Shown here piece by piece: positions 32,546 through 41,667 of a stretch of DNA of 64,000 bases. The first letter of the stretch is position 1; every line of letters begins with the position of its first letter. Both the position numbers and the translations under genes were made by a program. The stretch is taken from assembly GCF_015221875.1 (NCBI RefSeq), contig NZ_JACYGY010000001.1, positions 2,706,501 to 2,770,500 on the forward strand, read 5' to 3'. Under the pieces are notes generated by a model. It saw nothing but the letters and a program-made list of their open reading frames with translations, was not told the origin of the DNA and made no database searches. The DNA comes from Dyadobacter subterraneus (GTDB taxonomy: Bacteria > Bacteroidota > Bacteroidia > Cytophagales > Spirosomataceae).

Positions 32546-34963
32546 TTACTCCATCTTAATTGAAGTAACCGGATTGATCATCGCTGCTTTTATACTTTGG
32601 TAACTTACTGTAAGAAGTGCAATGGCTATTGCCAGCAAACCGGAAATCGCGAAAATCCACCATTCAATCGAAATTTTATATTCAAAATCCTGCAACCAGG
32701 CGGTCATAATATACCAGGCAACGGGAGAGGCGAGAACGAGCGCTATCAGTACAAGTTTGAGAAATTCACCTGAAAGCAATGCTACAATACTGCCGATAGA
32801 CGCACCCAAAACTTTACGGACACCAATTTCTTTTGTCCGTTGCTGGGCTGTAAAAGTCGCCAAGCCGAATAGCCCAAGTGAGGCTACGAAAATCGTCAGA
32901 CCTGCAAATATTCCAAGAATTGAACCAGTTTTTTGTTCTGCCTGATAAGTATTATTGAATCTTTCATCAAGGAAAGAAAAAGCAAAAGGCTGTTCCGGTT
33001 TGAATTCCTTGTATTTATTTTCCATGTCAGCCAGCAGGCCCTTAACTTCTTTCGTTTTTATTTTTACAATCAAATTGCCGGCATCCTTACTCAGAATCAT
33101 AACCAGCGGCGTGATTTTTTCGTGTAAAGATCTGAAATTGAAATCCTTCACCACACCGATCACCCGATATGTTCCTTTGCCGCCTTCGTTATTTGTATTC
33201 GTAATGGTACGGTCCAGTGCATCTTTTTTAAATCCGAGCATGGATGCCGCAGTTTCGTTGATGATCACTCCGGATGAATCATTTCCAAATTCTTTTGAAA
33301 AGTTACGTCCCGCCGCCATTTCCATTCCTAATGTCGGGATGTAACTGGCGTCCACGTCATATCTCAGGGTTTTAACCAGCTGCATATTTTTGTCATCCGG
33401 GTAAACCATGTAATTGTTGTTGTAAGACGGGCCAGCCGGAATATAGCTTGACGAACTTGCATTAACCACACGCGGATCACGAAGGATTTCTTGTTTGAAA
33501 GTTTCCTTATTCTGTCCCAGCGCCCAGGTATCAATGACCAAAACCTGATCTTTACTGTATCCCAATTTTTTATTTTGAATAAAACGTAACTGCCGGTAAA
33601 CAACCGTAGTTCCGATAATCAGTGTAATAGAAATGAAGAACTGAACAACCACTAATCCACTTCGTAAACTGATACTTTTTCTATCCGTTGTCAGTCTACC
33701 TTTCAGTACCAAAATCGGTTTAAAAGAGGAAAGGAAAAATGCCGGGTAACTTCCTGCCAGAATTCCCACCACAAGGCCAAAAAGAATAAGGCTGGGAAGG
33801 AGGGAAGGAATCGCGGAAAATTGCAGAGACAAATCTTTTCCCGACAAAGTATTAAATAGGGGCAAGGCAAGATATCCAAAGATTATTGCCAATACCATGG
33901 CAATAGATGTCAAAAGGATCGATTCCAGTAAAAATTGATATACCAATTCCTTTTTATCTGAACCCATAACTTTTCTAACGCCCACTTCTCTGGCGCGTTT
34001 TGATGCGCCGGCAGTGGAAAGATTCATGAAATTGATACAGGCTATGACAAGCATAATGATGGCTACGGCACCGAAAATGTAGACATACTTGATATCTCCA
34101 TTATTGCCCAAATCGTAGCCAAAATCGGAATGCAAATGTATATCTGTTAACGGCTGAAGGTAAAGTCCAAGATTATTACCGCTCTTGCGAAATTCTTCCA
34201 TAGTTACTCCCATAGCCTGTTTCAGCTGGGGAGCCATATATTTATCAACTGTTTGAGGCAGTTTGGCTTCAAGTTTTTTGTAATCGTATCCTTTTGGCAA
34301 AACCAGGTAGGTAAAGAATTCTGAAACCATCCAGGAATTAGATTTCGAATCCGCATAACTTGCCATGGACGCGAAAATATCAAAATTGAAATGCGAATTT
34401 TGAGGTACTTTTTCAATGACACCTGTAACCTTGTAATTTGTACTATCGCCCTTGAAGTTTACGATCTGGCCAATCGCATCTGCTTTTCCAAAATATTTAT
34501 CAGCCAGTTTTTGCGTAATAACCAGCGAATTTGGTTCTAACAAAGCTGTTTTGGCATCACCTTTCAAAAGCGGAAGCGTGAAAACCTGGAAAAAATTCGA
34601 ATCCGCAAGAACCAGCTTATCACCGGAATATTCCTTGTCTCCAAGTACCACTTTTGGATAACCGCCCTGGCGTAAACGCGTTGCCGCAAGCACCTCCGGA
34701 TAATCCGCTTTAAGTGCCTGAGCCGCAGGCGGCATCACATGCGCCTCATTTATTTTTCCACCCTGCATGGTTCCTTTAAATACCACCCGGACGATCTGAC
34801 TGGCCTTTTCGTTATAGCGGTCAAAGCTCAGTTCGTCAAGCACATACAGACTAATCAGCATGCAGGACGCAAGGCCAATTGCCAGTCCAATAATGTTAAT
34901 GGCAGAAAAAGCACGATTCCGGGAAAGACTCCGCCAGGCGATTTTAAAATAGTTTTGCAGCAT
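32546..34963 (-). CDS. ABC transporter permease (MacB/FtsX type), orphan
   Basis: An 805-residue permease. MLQNYFKIAWRSLSRNRAFS and a first TM helix (about 20-42) precede a MacB-type periplasmic domain. Two FtsX regions with three TM helices each follow, one at about 295-415 (ACINFMNLSTAGASKRAREVG) and one at the C terminus (TAQQRTKEIGVRKVLGAS). The duplicated 'REVGVRKVMG / KEIGVRKVLG' motifs couple to an ATPase. No ABC ATPase gene is adjacent, as is common for this abundant Bacteroidota family. It may move a lipoprotein, peptide or act in mechanotransmission; the substrate is unknown. Divergent to the SulP gene. Confidence 0.9.
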   Translation of the reverse strand: MLQNYFKIAWRSLSRNRAFSAINIIGLAIGLASCMLISLYVLDELSFDRYNEKASQIVRVVFKGTMQGGKINEAHVMPPAAQALKADYPEVLAATRLRQGGYPKVVLGDKEYSGDKLVLADSNFFQVFTLPLLKGDAKTALLEPNSLVITQKLADKYFGKADAIGQIVNFKGDSTNYKVTGVIEKVPQNSHFNFDIFASMASYADSKSNSWMVSEFFTYLVLPKGYDYKKLEAKLPQTVDKYMAPQLKQAMGVTMEEFRKSGNNLGLYLQPLTDIHLHSDFGYDLGNNGDIKYVYIFGAVAIIMLVIACINFMNLSTAGASKRAREVGVRKVMGSDKKELVYQFLLESILLTSIAMVLAIIFGYLALPLFNTLSGKDLSLQFSAIPSLLPSLILFGLVVGILAGSYPAFFLSSFKPILVLKGRLTTDRKSISLRSGLVVVQFFISITLIIGTTVVYRQLRFIQNKKLGYSKDQVLVIDTWALGQNKETFKQEILRDPRVVNASSSSYIPAGPSYNNNYMVYPDDKNMQLVKTLRYDVDASYIPTLGMEMAAGRNFSKEFGNDSSGVIINETAASMLGFKKDALDRTITNTNNEGGKGTYRVIGVVKDFNFRSLHEKITPLVMILSKDAGNLIVKIKTKEVKGLLADMENKYKEFKPEQPFAFSFLDERFNNTYQAEQKTGSILGIFAGLTIFVASLGLFGLATFTAQQRTKEIGVRKVLGASIGSIVALLSGEFLKLVLIALVLASPVAWYIMTAWLQDFEYKISIEWWIFAISGLLAIAIALLTVSYQSIKAAMINPVTSIKME

Positions 34964-35153
34964 GGTATAAAGATAGTAAGCCTGACAGTGATTACTCTAT
35001 TTTTATGCCATTAAAAGTACGGTATTGATAATCAGTAAGATAGGATTTTTATCGATCCAAATTCGTTCGCAAGCGTAACTTGAACTGTTCGTTATCGGAC
35101 ACGTTGAAATCTGCGGAACATACTTAAATAGCCATTTAACCGGCTTTAAACCC

Positions 35154-35161
35154 TATTTTTG
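35154..35161 (+). promoter_or_regulatory. Likely -7 box of the SulP promoter
   Basis: TATTTTTG matches TAnnTTTG, 23 bp before the SulP start codon. No good TTTG lies at the expected -33 spacing (nearest is TTTA at 35135), so this is a weak promoter call. Confidence 0.4.
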
Positions 35162-35183
35162 CGCTCCATTTTTACTTTACAAA

Positions 35184-36731
35184 ATGACCGGATATCTGAA
35201 TTTATTTGACTTTAAACAAAAAGTAAATTACAAAAACGAAATATTAGCCGGACTGACCGTCGCGATGACGATGATGCCCGAATCGCTTTCTTTTGCTATT
35301 CTGGCCGGATTTCCTCCATTGGCAGGATTGTACGCTGCTTTTATTATGGGTTTGGTAACGGCAATTTTCGGAGGAAGACCTGGTATGGTTTCCGGCGGGG
35401 CAGGAGCGACTGTTATCGTATTGATCGCATTGATGCAATTACATGGTTTACAGTATGTTTTTGCTGCCGTAATTCTGGCTGGCGTTTTTCAAATTTTAGT
35501 TGGCATTTTCAGGCTCGGAAAATTTATCCGGCTCGTTCCGCAACCCGTGATGTATGGGTTTGTTAATGGTCTTGCCGTTATTATTTTCACTTCACAGTTT
35601 GAACAATTCAGGACGATTGTAAACGGTGAAAAAGTCTGGATTACGGGAAATACATTTTGGATTATGACAGGCCTTGTGGCTTTGACAATTGCTATTGTCC
35701 TTATTTTACCCAGATTAACAAAAGCAATTCCGGCATCACTGGTTGCCATTATTGTCGTGTTTACGCTGGTTCTTGGATTCGGGATTGATACCAAAACTGT
35801 AAAAGATATTGCCTCAGTTTCCGGCGGATTTCCGCCCTTTCATATTCCATCCGTTCCTTTAAATATGGAAATGTTACAGGTCATTTTTCCGTATGCCTTG
35901 ATCATGGCTGGCGTCGGTTTGACAGAAAGTTTGCTGACACTAAATCTAGTTGACGAAATAATTGGTAATCGCGGGAATGGTAACAAGGAATGTGTGGCGC
36001 AGGGCAGTGCCAATATCCTGAATGGTTTTTTCTTCGGAATGGGTGGCTGCGCGATGATTGCACAAACTTTTGTAAACATTTCTGCCGGAGCAAGGGCGAG
36101 ATTATCGGGTATAATCGCTGCCTGTACAATTCTGGTCGTGATCTTGTTTGGTGCTCCTGTAATTGAAAGAATTCCAATGGCCGCGCTGACAGGCGTTATG
36201 ATTATGGTTGCCATCGGAACCTTTGAATGGGGAAGTTTCAGGATCATTAACAAGATGCCGAAGCAAGATATTTTTGTCGGGATACTTGTTGCGGTGATTA
36301 CCATCTGGCTGCATAATCTGGCACTGGCGGTTTTGATCGGCGTTATTATTTCCGCATTGGTTTTTGCCTGGGAAAGCGCCAAACGTATACGGGCAAGGAA
36401 ATTTGTTGATGAAAAAGGAGTTAAACATTACGAAATATTCGGTCCGTTGTTTTTTGGATCTGTTATGGCTTTTACTGAAAAATTTGATGTTGCGAATGAT
36501 CCAAAAGAAGTGGTTGTTGATTTCAAAGAAAGCCGGATTGCTGATATGAGTGGAATTGATGCGCTTCATAAACTGACAGAACGTTATAAAAAAGAAGACA
36601 AAACCTTGCTTCTCCGTCATCTTAGCGAGGACTGCCGCCTCCTTCTGAAAAATGCTGATGCGGTGATTGAAGTAAACGTTGTTGAAGATCCGATATATAA
36701 ACTTCCTGTTGATGTTGACAATAAAATTTAA
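35184..36731 (+). CDS. SulP-family anion transporter with STAS domain
   Basis: A 515-residue inner-membrane transporter of the SLC26/SulP family. The N-terminal part has the family segment MMPESLSFAILAGFPPLAGLYAAF and GGAGATVIVLI, with about 10-14 membrane segments. The C-terminal STAS domain starts near residue 410 (YEIFGPLFFGSVMAF ... VVVDFKESRIADMSGIDAL, with the D-M-S-G-I anti-sigma-antagonist-like loop). Substrates in the family include sulfate, bicarbonate and dicarboxylates; none can be picked here since no sulfate-assimilation or carbonic anhydrase gene is adjacent. It is preceded by a likely promoter. Confidence 0.9.
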   Translation: MTGYLNLFDFKQKVNYKNEILAGLTVAMTMMPESLSFAILAGFPPLAGLYAAFIMGLVTAIFGGRPGMVSGGAGATVIVLIALMQLHGLQYVFAAVILAGVFQILVGIFRLGKFIRLVPQPVMYGFVNGLAVIIFTSQFEQFRTIVNGEKVWITGNTFWIMTGLVALTIAIVLILPRLTKAIPASLVAIIVVFTLVLGFGIDTKTVKDIASVSGGFPPFHIPSVPLNMEMLQVIFPYALIMAGVGLTESLLTLNLVDEIIGNRGNGNKECVAQGSANILNGFFFGMGGCAMIAQTFVNISAGARARLSGIIAACTILVVILFGAPVIERIPMAALTGVMIMVAIGTFEWGSFRIINKMPKQDIFVGILVAVITIWLHNLALAVLIGVIISALVFAWESAKRIRARKFVDEKGVKHYEIFGPLFFGSVMAFTEKFDVANDPKEVVVDFKESRIADMSGIDALHKLTERYKKEDKTLLLRHLSEDCRLLLKNADAVIEVNVVEDPIYKLPVDVDNKI

Positions 36732-37015
36732 ACATGTTTTTAAAATATGATTTTGAGCTATTTAGGGCATATTTTATTAGTGTGATTTTTTCTAACACTG
36801 GTAGTTAATCAAAATGAACGGAAAGATAATGCAGAAAACATTATCGCTTCAAATGCGCTTATATCATAGTCAAAACAAAAAGCCGAAATTATCTTGTCGC
36901 CATTTTTGTTCAAAATTTGACATGAAAATTTAAACTTTCGCTTTTGTTAAAGTAGTTTAGCTTGAAGTGGATAATATATTGAAATTCAATTATTAACAAA
37001 CGTAATTTCAAATTT

Positions 37016-38047
37016 ATGGAATACAGGCAATTAGGTGCTTCCGGGATTAAAGTTCCGGTGTTAAGTTTTGGTACGGCTACCTTCGGTGGCGGAAATGAAT
37101 TTTTCAAGGCCTGGGGTGAAACCGGGGTTGAAGAGGCTAAAACATTGGTAAATATCTGCCTGGAAGAAGGCGTTAATCTGTTTGATACTGCCAACGTTTA
37201 TTCCCGCGGATTGTCTGAGGAAATTCTTGGAAAGGCTTTGGGCGGTTTAAGAAACCAGGTATTGATTTCAACGAAAGCCACGTTTCCGATGGGTGACGGG
37301 GCAAATGAATACGGGTCATCGCGTACGCATTTAATCCAGGCTTGTGAGGATAGTTTGAGAAGATTGAATACCGATCATATCGATATTTACCACATGCACG
37401 GTTTTGATGGCAACACGCCTGTGGAAGAAACTTTGCGTGCTTTGGATGATCTGATATCAAGCGGAAAAGTTCGTTACATTGCTTGCTCCAACTTTTCTGG
37501 CTGGCATTTGATGAAATCACTGTCGGTTTCTGAAAAACATGGCTGGTCGAGATATGTTGGACATCAGGTTTACTATTCGCTTTTGAACAGAGAATTTGAA
37601 TGGGAATTAATGCCTCTGGCGATTGACCAAAATGTTGGATCACTGATTTGGAGTCCTTTATCCGCCGGTTTGTTAAGTGGTAAATTCAAAAGAAATCAGC
37701 CAAAACCTGAGAATAGCAGATTAAGTCAGGGTGGTTCACAAGGGCCGGAAACCAATTTTGAACTGCTTTATAATATTGTTGATGTGTTGGAAGAAGTAGC
37801 TGAGGAAACCGAAAAATCTGTTGCCCAGGTTGCATTGAACTGGTTATTGCAGCGTCCAAGTGTTGTAAACATTGTTGTTGGTGCCAGAAATGAAGAACAG
37901 TTAAGACAAAATCTTGCAGCAACTGGCTGGAATCTGACAAATGAACAAGTGAAAAAACTTGATGCAGCCAGCGAAGTACCGCCAATTTATCCATACTGGC
38001 ATCAGAGAGGAAACCAGAAACTTAATCCAAATCCGAAATTTTATTAA
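37016..38047 (+). CDS. Aldo/keto reductase
   Basis: A 343-residue cytoplasmic NADPH-dependent oxidoreductase of the AKR superfamily (TIM barrel). The catalytic tetrad is visible: D and Y in NLFDTANVYSRG, K in LISTKATFP and H in IYHMHGFDG. The NADPH site lies in VVNIVVGARNEEQLRQNL. It is a paralogue of the reductase at 41668 and of the family of voltage-gated K-channel beta subunit/YghZ-like enzymes. The substrate is unknown. The gene is monocistronic with a strong terminator 9 bp after the stop codon. Confidence 0.93.
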   Translation: MEYRQLGASGIKVPVLSFGTATFGGGNEFFKAWGETGVEEAKTLVNICLEEGVNLFDTANVYSRGLSEEILGKALGGLRNQVLISTKATFPMGDGANEYGSSRTHLIQACEDSLRRLNTDHIDIYHMHGFDGNTPVEETLRALDDLISSGKVRYIACSNFSGWHLMKSLSVSEKHGWSRYVGHQVYYSLLNREFEWELMPLAIDQNVGSLIWSPLSAGLLSGKFKRNQPKPENSRLSQGGSQGPETNFELLYNIVDVLEEVAEETEKSVAQVALNWLLQRPSVVNIVVGARNEEQLRQNLAATGWNLTNEQVKKLDAASEVPPIYPYWHQRGNQKLNPNPKFY

Positions 38048-38055
38048 GCTGATTT

Positions 38056-38092
38056 AAAAAGAAAGCGCCGCACTCCACGGCGCTTTCTTTTT
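38056..38092 (+). terminator. Terminator
   Basis: AAAAAGAAAGCGCCG, loop CACTCCA, CGGCGCTTTCTTTTT. A very stable stem with a T-run, after the aldo/keto reductase. Confidence 0.95.
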
Positions 38093-38205
38093 AAATTAAG
38101 TCCATCCACATTTATTAAAGGAAGCAGAAATTAAGAACCGTTCCCAGCAATTCCAGACGTCATTCTAATCCTGAATAATAAAATTTAAAAATTTTTTCAT
38201 GTTTA

Positions 38206-38238
38206 TTTGTTTTACTTACTAATAAGTAAGTATCTTTG
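38206..38238 (+). promoter_or_regulatory. tetR promoter with palindromic operator between -33 and -7
   Basis: TTTG at 38206-38209 and TATCTTTG (TAnnTTTG) at 38231-38238 give a Bacteroidota core promoter with a 21-bp spacer. The spacer contains the palindrome TACTTACT-AATA-AGTAAGTA (38213-38232), which overlaps the edge of the -7 box. A repressor bound here would block the promoter, so the TetR gene that follows is likely autoregulated. The same half-site and spacing recur at 38840. Confidence 0.8.
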
Positions 38239-38255
38239 TGAAGTCAATTAATAAT

Positions 38256-38822
38256 ATGAAAACAAGAACTGATACCAAGGAAAAGATAGTTGAGCTGGCA
38301 AGAGATTTAATCCTGGCAGGCGGTTACCCGTCACTTAGTTATCAGCAGATTTCGTCAAAACTTGGTATAAAAAATGCTGCGATTCACTATCATTATCCAA
38401 ATAAGGAAGATTTGGGCGTTGAGGTTGTCCGGAGGGATAGTGAAAAATTTGATGACTTTATCGTGGCAGTTTCCGGTCTTGGACATTGGGAGAAATTAGA
38501 AGCTTTTATGTCCAATTATCGCAAATACCTGGAAAACGAAAACAGAATCTGCATGATCGGATCAACTGCATCAGATTATAAGGAAATTCCGGAACAGGTA
38601 CAAATATCAGCCAGTGCGTATTTCACTACTGTAAAAGAATGGTTTGTTGCGTTACTTGAATCAGGTAGAAAAGAAAAGGCTTTCTATTTCAAAGGTGAAG
38701 CTGTTAATAAGGCTTCATTGATTACATCGGCAATGGCTGGTGGATTGCAGCATTCGAGACTGGTTGGAAATGAGCACTATGACGCTATCATCACACAGAT
38801 AAAACTTGAATTAAAAGAATAA
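38256..38822 (+). CDS. TetR/AcrR-family repressor
   Basis: A 188-residue regulator (ATG at 38256 chosen; a GTG at 38238 lies inside the -7 box and would leave no leader). The N-terminal helix-turn-helix is ELARDLILAGGYPSLSYQ followed by ISSKLGIKNAAIHYHYPNKE, the last part being the recognition helix of TetR proteins. The rest is a helical ligand-binding domain. It is 67 bp upstream of an SDR gene that shares its operator, so that gene is its probable target. The inducer is unknown, perhaps the SDR's substrate. Confidence 0.92.
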   Translation: MKTRTDTKEKIVELARDLILAGGYPSLSYQQISSKLGIKNAAIHYHYPNKEDLGVEVVRRDSEKFDDFIVAVSGLGHWEKLEAFMSNYRKYLENENRICMIGSTASDYKEIPEQVQISASAYFTTVKEWFVALLESGRKEKAFYFKGEAVNKASLITSAMAGGLQHSRLVGNEHYDAIITQIKLELKE

Positions 38823-38839
38823 AAAAATTTACCTTTTAA

Positions 38840-38857
38840 ACTTACTTATCAGTAAGT
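38840..38857 (+). promoter_or_regulatory. Second TetR operator
   Basis: ACTTACT-TATC-AGTAAGT: the same 7-bp arms and 4-bp gap as the site at 38213, in the 67-bp gap before the SDR gene. Confidence 0.8.
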
Positions 38858-38889
38858 AATTAAACAAACAATCTATAATAATAGAAATC

Positions 38890-39642
38890 ATGTCAGAACA
38901 AAAAATTGCATTTATTACCGGCGCAAATCGTGGAATTGGATTTGAAACTGCTAAGAAGCTAGGCAAGCTGGGAATTTTCCCGGTGATAGGATCAAGAAAT
39001 GAGGAATCAGGAAAAGCTGCCGTAGAAAAACTGAAAGCAGAAGGAATTGAATCAGATTTTATAAAATTTGATGTGTCAGATAAAAAAGATTATACCAGTG
39101 CCTATGAATATTTTGACAAAAAATTCGGAAAACTTGACATTCTGATCAATAATGCTGGCGTGAGCTATGAAGGCGATCCTGTATCGTCCTTCGGAAATGA
39201 AGTTCCTGTAAGTGGAATTTCAGAGGAAGCTTTGCGTGATACGATGGAAGCGAATTTCTTCGCAGTGGTATTCAGCACTCAGGTGCTCTTGCCTTTGATC
39301 AGGAAATCAGATGCGGGACGCATTGTTAACGTTTCGAGTACTCTTGGTTCACTGAATATGCTTTCTGATCCTTCTTCGTCAGTTTATGGAATCAAAATGT
39401 TTGGTTACAGCACCTCTAAAACTGCATTAAATTCATTCACAGTTCACTTGGCGAATGAGTTAAAAAATACTGCTATCAAAGTAAATTCGATCCACCCGGG
39501 CTGGATTCATACAGAGCTTGGCGGATCGGCGGCACCAATGACGCCAGAAGACGGGGCCAGTACAAGTGTGCTCCTGGCAACACTTCCGGCTGACGGACCA
39601 ACTGGTGGTTATTTCCATTTGGATGAAACGATCGGCTGGTAA
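38890..39642 (+). CDS. SDR-family NAD(P)-dependent oxidoreductase
   Basis: A 250-residue classical short-chain dehydrogenase/reductase. The cofactor site is ITGANRGIGFE (TGxxxGxG) at residues about 8-18, NNAGV follows at about 89, the serine is in IVNVSSTLGS, and the catalytic Tyr/Lys in YSTSKTALN. The C-terminal HPGWIHTELGGSAAPMTPEDGA is typical of carbonyl reductase-like members. It lies behind a TetR repressor with a shared operator, so it is probably induced by a carbonyl or xenobiotic compound. A terminator follows. Confidence 0.93.
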   Translation: MSEQKIAFITGANRGIGFETAKKLGKLGIFPVIGSRNEESGKAAVEKLKAEGIESDFIKFDVSDKKDYTSAYEYFDKKFGKLDILINNAGVSYEGDPVSSFGNEVPVSGISEEALRDTMEANFFAVVFSTQVLLPLIRKSDAGRIVNVSSTLGSLNMLSDPSSSVYGIKMFGYSTSKTALNSFTVHLANELKNTAIKVNSIHPGWIHTELGGSAAPMTPEDGASTSVLLATLPADGPTGGYFHLDETIGW

Positions 39643-39668
39643 AATTTAATAATTGCGGTATTAGTGTT

Positions 39669-39707
39669 AAAAGGGCTTAGTCGTCTTATGCGATCTAGGC
39701 CCTTTTT
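39669..39707 (+). terminator. Terminator
   Basis: AAAAGGGCtTAG ... CTAgGCCCTTTTTT, after the SDR gene. Confidence 0.85.
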
Positions 39708-39852
39708 TATATAAAAGAGATATGCAATTTTCAAAATTCTTATGAAATGCAGTCTTCGTTAAAATATTAAGATATCCAAAACAGTTATATAATGGAATTT
39801 AGAAAAACGAAATACACTTCTTTTTATCTTTAACAAAATCAAAAAAGCTTTT

Positions 39853-40587
39853 ATGAGTTTCAGATTTATCGGGTTTCTCCTGATCATTTTTTGTGTAGAA
39901 AATAGCAGGATTTCTTCGGCTCAGGTGCTTCGGAGTAAGGGGAAAATGAATCAGCAGTTTGTAATGAATGATGAAACTGTAATTGTAAATCAGGCAACCG
40001 GACAGCGGATCAGCTATCATGCTTACGATGAATTATTAAAGAAAAATCCGGGTCGATACCGTACTCAGCCAGTTTTTGATAAATATGGAAAAGCCTCCTC
40101 TTTTGCCTTAATTCCCAAAACGAAATCGGAGGTGGAAACGGGTATTACACTTACATTGGATGAAGATGGCATGCCGGAAATTGGTAAACCAATCCCGCCG
40201 TTTGTCATGAACGGATTGGATGGAAAAACATATGATTCTGAAAAATTGAAAGGAAAATATGTACTCCTTGGATTTTGGGTGAAGTTTGAAAAACCATTAT
40301 ACACATTCGAAAGCACGAAAATTATTTCTGACTTTGTAGAAGAAAACCGTGAAAAAGGAATTGAAATTGTTTCGTTAGGAACCACAATCAATACCGATGA
40401 AGAATGCCGGAGTGCAATCCCGAAAAGAAATTGCGGCTTCATTCCGGTCCCGAATTCTTACGGGTTCAATCATCGTTACAAAGTGACAGAAACGCCTTTT
40501 TTTATATTGATTGATAAAAGAGGAATTGTGAGGGCTATGGCGGCTCACACGGAATTTGATAATATTAAGGAATTGTCTCTTCGTTAG
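39853..40587 (+). CDS. Secreted redoxin-fold (TlpA/AhpC-like) protein
   Basis: A 244-residue protein with an N-terminal signal segment (SFRFIGFLLIIFCVEN, ending near SSAQ). The C-terminal part has the thioredoxin/peroxiredoxin fold: IGKPIPPFVMNGLDGKTYDS, LKGKYVLLGFWVKFEKP, then ETPFFILIDKRGIVRAMAA. The position where a TlpA would have CxxC reads VKFEKP, so the catalytic cysteines are missing. It may be a non-redox binding protein of this fold. Two other cysteines occur (ECRSAIPKRNC). The first 100 residues are unrecognised. Monocistronic. Confidence 0.7.
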   Translation: MSFRFIGFLLIIFCVENSRISSAQVLRSKGKMNQQFVMNDETVIVNQATGQRISYHAYDELLKKNPGRYRTQPVFDKYGKASSFALIPKTKSEVETGITLTLDEDGMPEIGKPIPPFVMNGLDGKTYDSEKLKGKYVLLGFWVKFEKPLYTFESTKIISDFVEENREKGIEIVSLGTTINTDEECRSAIPKRNCGFIPVPNSYGFNHRYKVTETPFFILIDKRGIVRAMAAHTEFDNIKELSLR

Positions 40588-40698
40588 AATTGGATAATGA
40601 TTAAGTCTATAAATTATTCCGATTAATTAGTTTAACCGGATTTGTCATAATTGCCAACATAAAATCTAAGTATCCTTTGATTTTATTAACTTTGCAGC

Positions 40699-41577
40699 AT
40701 GACAAATACGAGAACTGCTGAACTTGTTCCACCACCTGCACATTATCAACTTGACGTTATTCCATTCAAAGCCCAGATTTTTGAAGGGAGTGGAAAAACG
40801 CCGCTGGTTCCTTACAACCGGAGAGACTATTACAAGATATGGAGTATCAACGGACCAGCTAAAATTCATTATGCGGATAAATCGGTTGAGATAAATAAAC
40901 CCGCTTTAATTTTTTCAAATCCCCTTGTACCGTATTCTCTTGAAGTTTTTTCGGATGACCGTTCCGGAAGGATGTGTGTATTTACGGAAGATTTTCTAAA
41001 AACAAAAGAGCGTCTGGATAGTATTCAGGAGTCGCCGTTGTTTAAAATCGGTAGCGATCAGATATTTTTTCCCGATCCAGTGCAGCTGTCCTTTCTTTAT
41101 ACACTTTATGAGAAAATGGTCGCCGAAATGGAATCGTCCTATATTTACAAGTATGATGTAATCAGAAATTACGTAAATCTCATGATTCATGAAGGGATGA
41201 AAATGCAGCCGGCTTTGTCGGATGTGCATCACAATAATGCGGCTTCCAGGATAACCAGCTTGTTTCTTGAATTACTGGAAAGGCAATTTCCTATTGATTC
41301 GCCACATTTTGTTTTGAAATTAAGAAAGGCCAATGACTTTGCAGAAAGCTTGTCTATTCACGTCAATCATTTGAACAACGCTGTCCGGGACATTACAGGA
41401 AAAACTACTACGGCTCATATAACAGACCGGATTTGTAATGAAGCAAAAGCACTTTTAAGGCATACGAATTGGAGTATAGCAGACATCGGCTCTTGCCTGG
41501 GTTTTGAATATGCGAGTTATTTCAATAATTTCTTCAAAAAGAATGTGGGCGTTACGCCTTTATCACTTCGGAAATAA
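40699..41577 (+). CDS. AraC-family transcriptional regulator
   Basis: A 292-residue regulator. The N-terminal half fits an AraC cupin-like sensor domain (YNRRDYYKIWSINGPAKI, KPALIFSNPLVPYSL). The C-terminal 100 residues contain the double helix-turn-helix: FAESLSIHVNHLNNAVRDIT and NWSIADIGSCLGFEYASYF, ending NNFFKKNVGVTPLSLR. It precedes an aldo/keto reductase gene by 90 bp on the same strand. By analogy with the common AraC-AKR arrangement it may control that gene. Confidence 0.92.
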   Translation: MTNTRTAELVPPPAHYQLDVIPFKAQIFEGSGKTPLVPYNRRDYYKIWSINGPAKIHYADKSVEINKPALIFSNPLVPYSLEVFSDDRSGRMCVFTEDFLKTKERLDSIQESPLFKIGSDQIFFPDPVQLSFLYTLYEKMVAEMESSYIYKYDVIRNYVNLMIHEGMKMQPALSDVHHNNAASRITSLFLELLERQFPIDSPHFVLKLRKANDFAESLSIHVNHLNNAVRDITGKTTTAHITDRICNEAKALLRHTNWSIADIGSCLGFEYASYFNNFFKKNVGVTPLSLRK

Positions 41578-41667
41578 TACTTTGATTTTTATAATTTTTA
41601 CTTTGAAAGCAGGAATTTTGTCTGCCGCTTCCGCAATACTTTTGCTGTATTATTAAATAGCAGCAAA

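Noticed and set aside
35840..36620. Antisense ORFs in the SulP gene
   Set aside because: Shadow frames opposite a complete, well-conserved transporter.
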